Assembly (NCBI GenBank): GCA_031284195.1
Contig: JAITAI010000232.1
Span: forward strand, 1-12,346
Length of the DNA: 12,346 nt
Origin: Treponema sp.
GTDB taxonomy: Bacteria; Spirochaetota; Spirochaetia; Treponematales; Breznakiellaceae
Direction of reading: 5' to 3'
Each line of letters opens with the position of its first letter. The first letter of the stretch is position 1. This document shows, piece by piece, positions 12,151 through 12,346 of the stretch. The translations under genes were made by a program, and so were the position numbers. The notes under the pieces are model-generated. The model saw only the letters and a program-made list of their open reading frames with translations. It ran no database searches and had not been told where the DNA came from.

Positions 12151-12346
12151 ATGGCGTACCGATTCATGAAAGAAAACCAGATGAAGCACGCGATCAGGGA
12201 GAAAGCCGGGCTTTTGGGGGTGTCAAGCAACGCCTCTTACCAGTGGGCGAAGCAGGGGGTGTCGCTGTGCGGCCGATGCGTCTCATCCGGAAGATCCTCG
12301 TGCGGCAGTACCGCCGGTATGGGAGTCCTCGTGTACGGGAAGGGTT
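12151..12346 (+). pseudogene. IS3-family transposase OrfB, N-terminal part, frameshifted
   Basis: From ATG 12151 the frame gives the typical OrfB opening (MAYRFMKENQMKHAIREKAG, LLGVSSNASYQWAKQGVS). Near 12262 the frame shifts; the next phase gives RLIRKILVRQYRRYGSPRV, which is the conserved segment before the rve/DDE integrase core. A few residues between the two parts also seem to be missing. The catalytic DDE core would lie beyond the window. Confidence 0.8.

Larger units (their letters stand above)
11832..12151 (+). pseudogene. IS3-family transposase OrfA, frame-broken
   Basis: A Shine-Dalgarno (AAGGAG near 11817) precedes ATG 11832. The first 57 or so codons give an intact helix-turn-helix (RRVYTKECKAKAIALTEKHE, VAQDLGIRDSVQHKWMK). 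After that the frame changes four times: one C lost near 12001, a 14-bp palindrome added at 12027, one A lost from the A-run near 12100, and another 14-bp palindrome added at 12107. Undoing all four gives a continuous OrfA of about 97 residues, with the leucine-zipper part LTRLRKENKTLKEANEILKK and the ending ATVIFAPGAPQ, stop TGA at 12149-12151, exactly overlapping the OrfB ATG in the -1 phase as IS3 elements require. As it stands it cannot make transposase. Confidence 0.85.
11768..12346 (+). mobile_element. IS3-family insertion sequence, degenerate, cut by window end
   Basis: The left end is placed at 11768, where the 23-bp array stops matching and TGGACTTTACCCC begins, similar to IS3-type ends that start TG and run into CCCC. 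The first transposase frame begins 64 bp further in. Both frames are broken. The right end lies beyond the window, so target duplication cannot be checked. Confidence 0.75.

Overview
The window looks like a chromosomal segment of a spirochaete, most likely a Treponema-type bacterium of the termite-gut/free-living group. This is inference from gene content (an Rpn/PD-(D/E)XK protein, a LoaP-like NusG paralogue leading sugar genes, a divergent three-subunit molybdo-hydroxylase), from moderately high GC, and from abundant short intergenic repeats. No rRNA or tRNA gene is visible, so the assignment is not firm.

Layout. Bases 1-543 are non-coding and rich in structured repeats: a nested palindrome, five 23-bp tandem repeats ending in a hairpin, and a long-armed inverted repeat. 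An Rpn-family nuclease-like gene (544-1434, minus) is divergent from a three-gene plus-strand group (1596-4946): a NusG-type antiterminator, a soluble nucleotide-sugar 4,6-dehydratase and a DegT/DnrJ-type aminotransferase. Together the two enzymes would make a 4-amino-4,6-dideoxy nucleotide sugar for surface glycans, with the NusG paralogue assisting transcription of the operon. A terminator-like hairpin and a new promoter separate this from a xanthine-dehydrogenase-type operon (about 5047-8596) coding the molybdopterin, 2Fe-2S and FAD subunits with overlapping genes. The molybdopterin gene appears to carry a frameshift near 5160, which separates about 40 N-terminal codons from the rest. A 460-bp gap with a long imperfect hairpin precedes a CNNM/CBS (CorC/HlyC) membrane protein gene that overlaps a DUF362 gene by 50 bp.

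The right edge (about 11567-12346) is a second 23-bp repeat array, with two alternating unit types, cut in its last unit by an IS3-family insertion sequence. The IS transposase is degenerate. Its first reading frame can be rebuilt exactly by adding back two single bases and removing two 14-bp perfect palindromes (CGGACTTTAGTCCG and CGAACTTTAGTTCG), which sit 80 bp apart. The two copies differ only by a symmetric, pairing-preserving change. This is the most unusual signal in the window and suggests a tiny palindromic inserting element.
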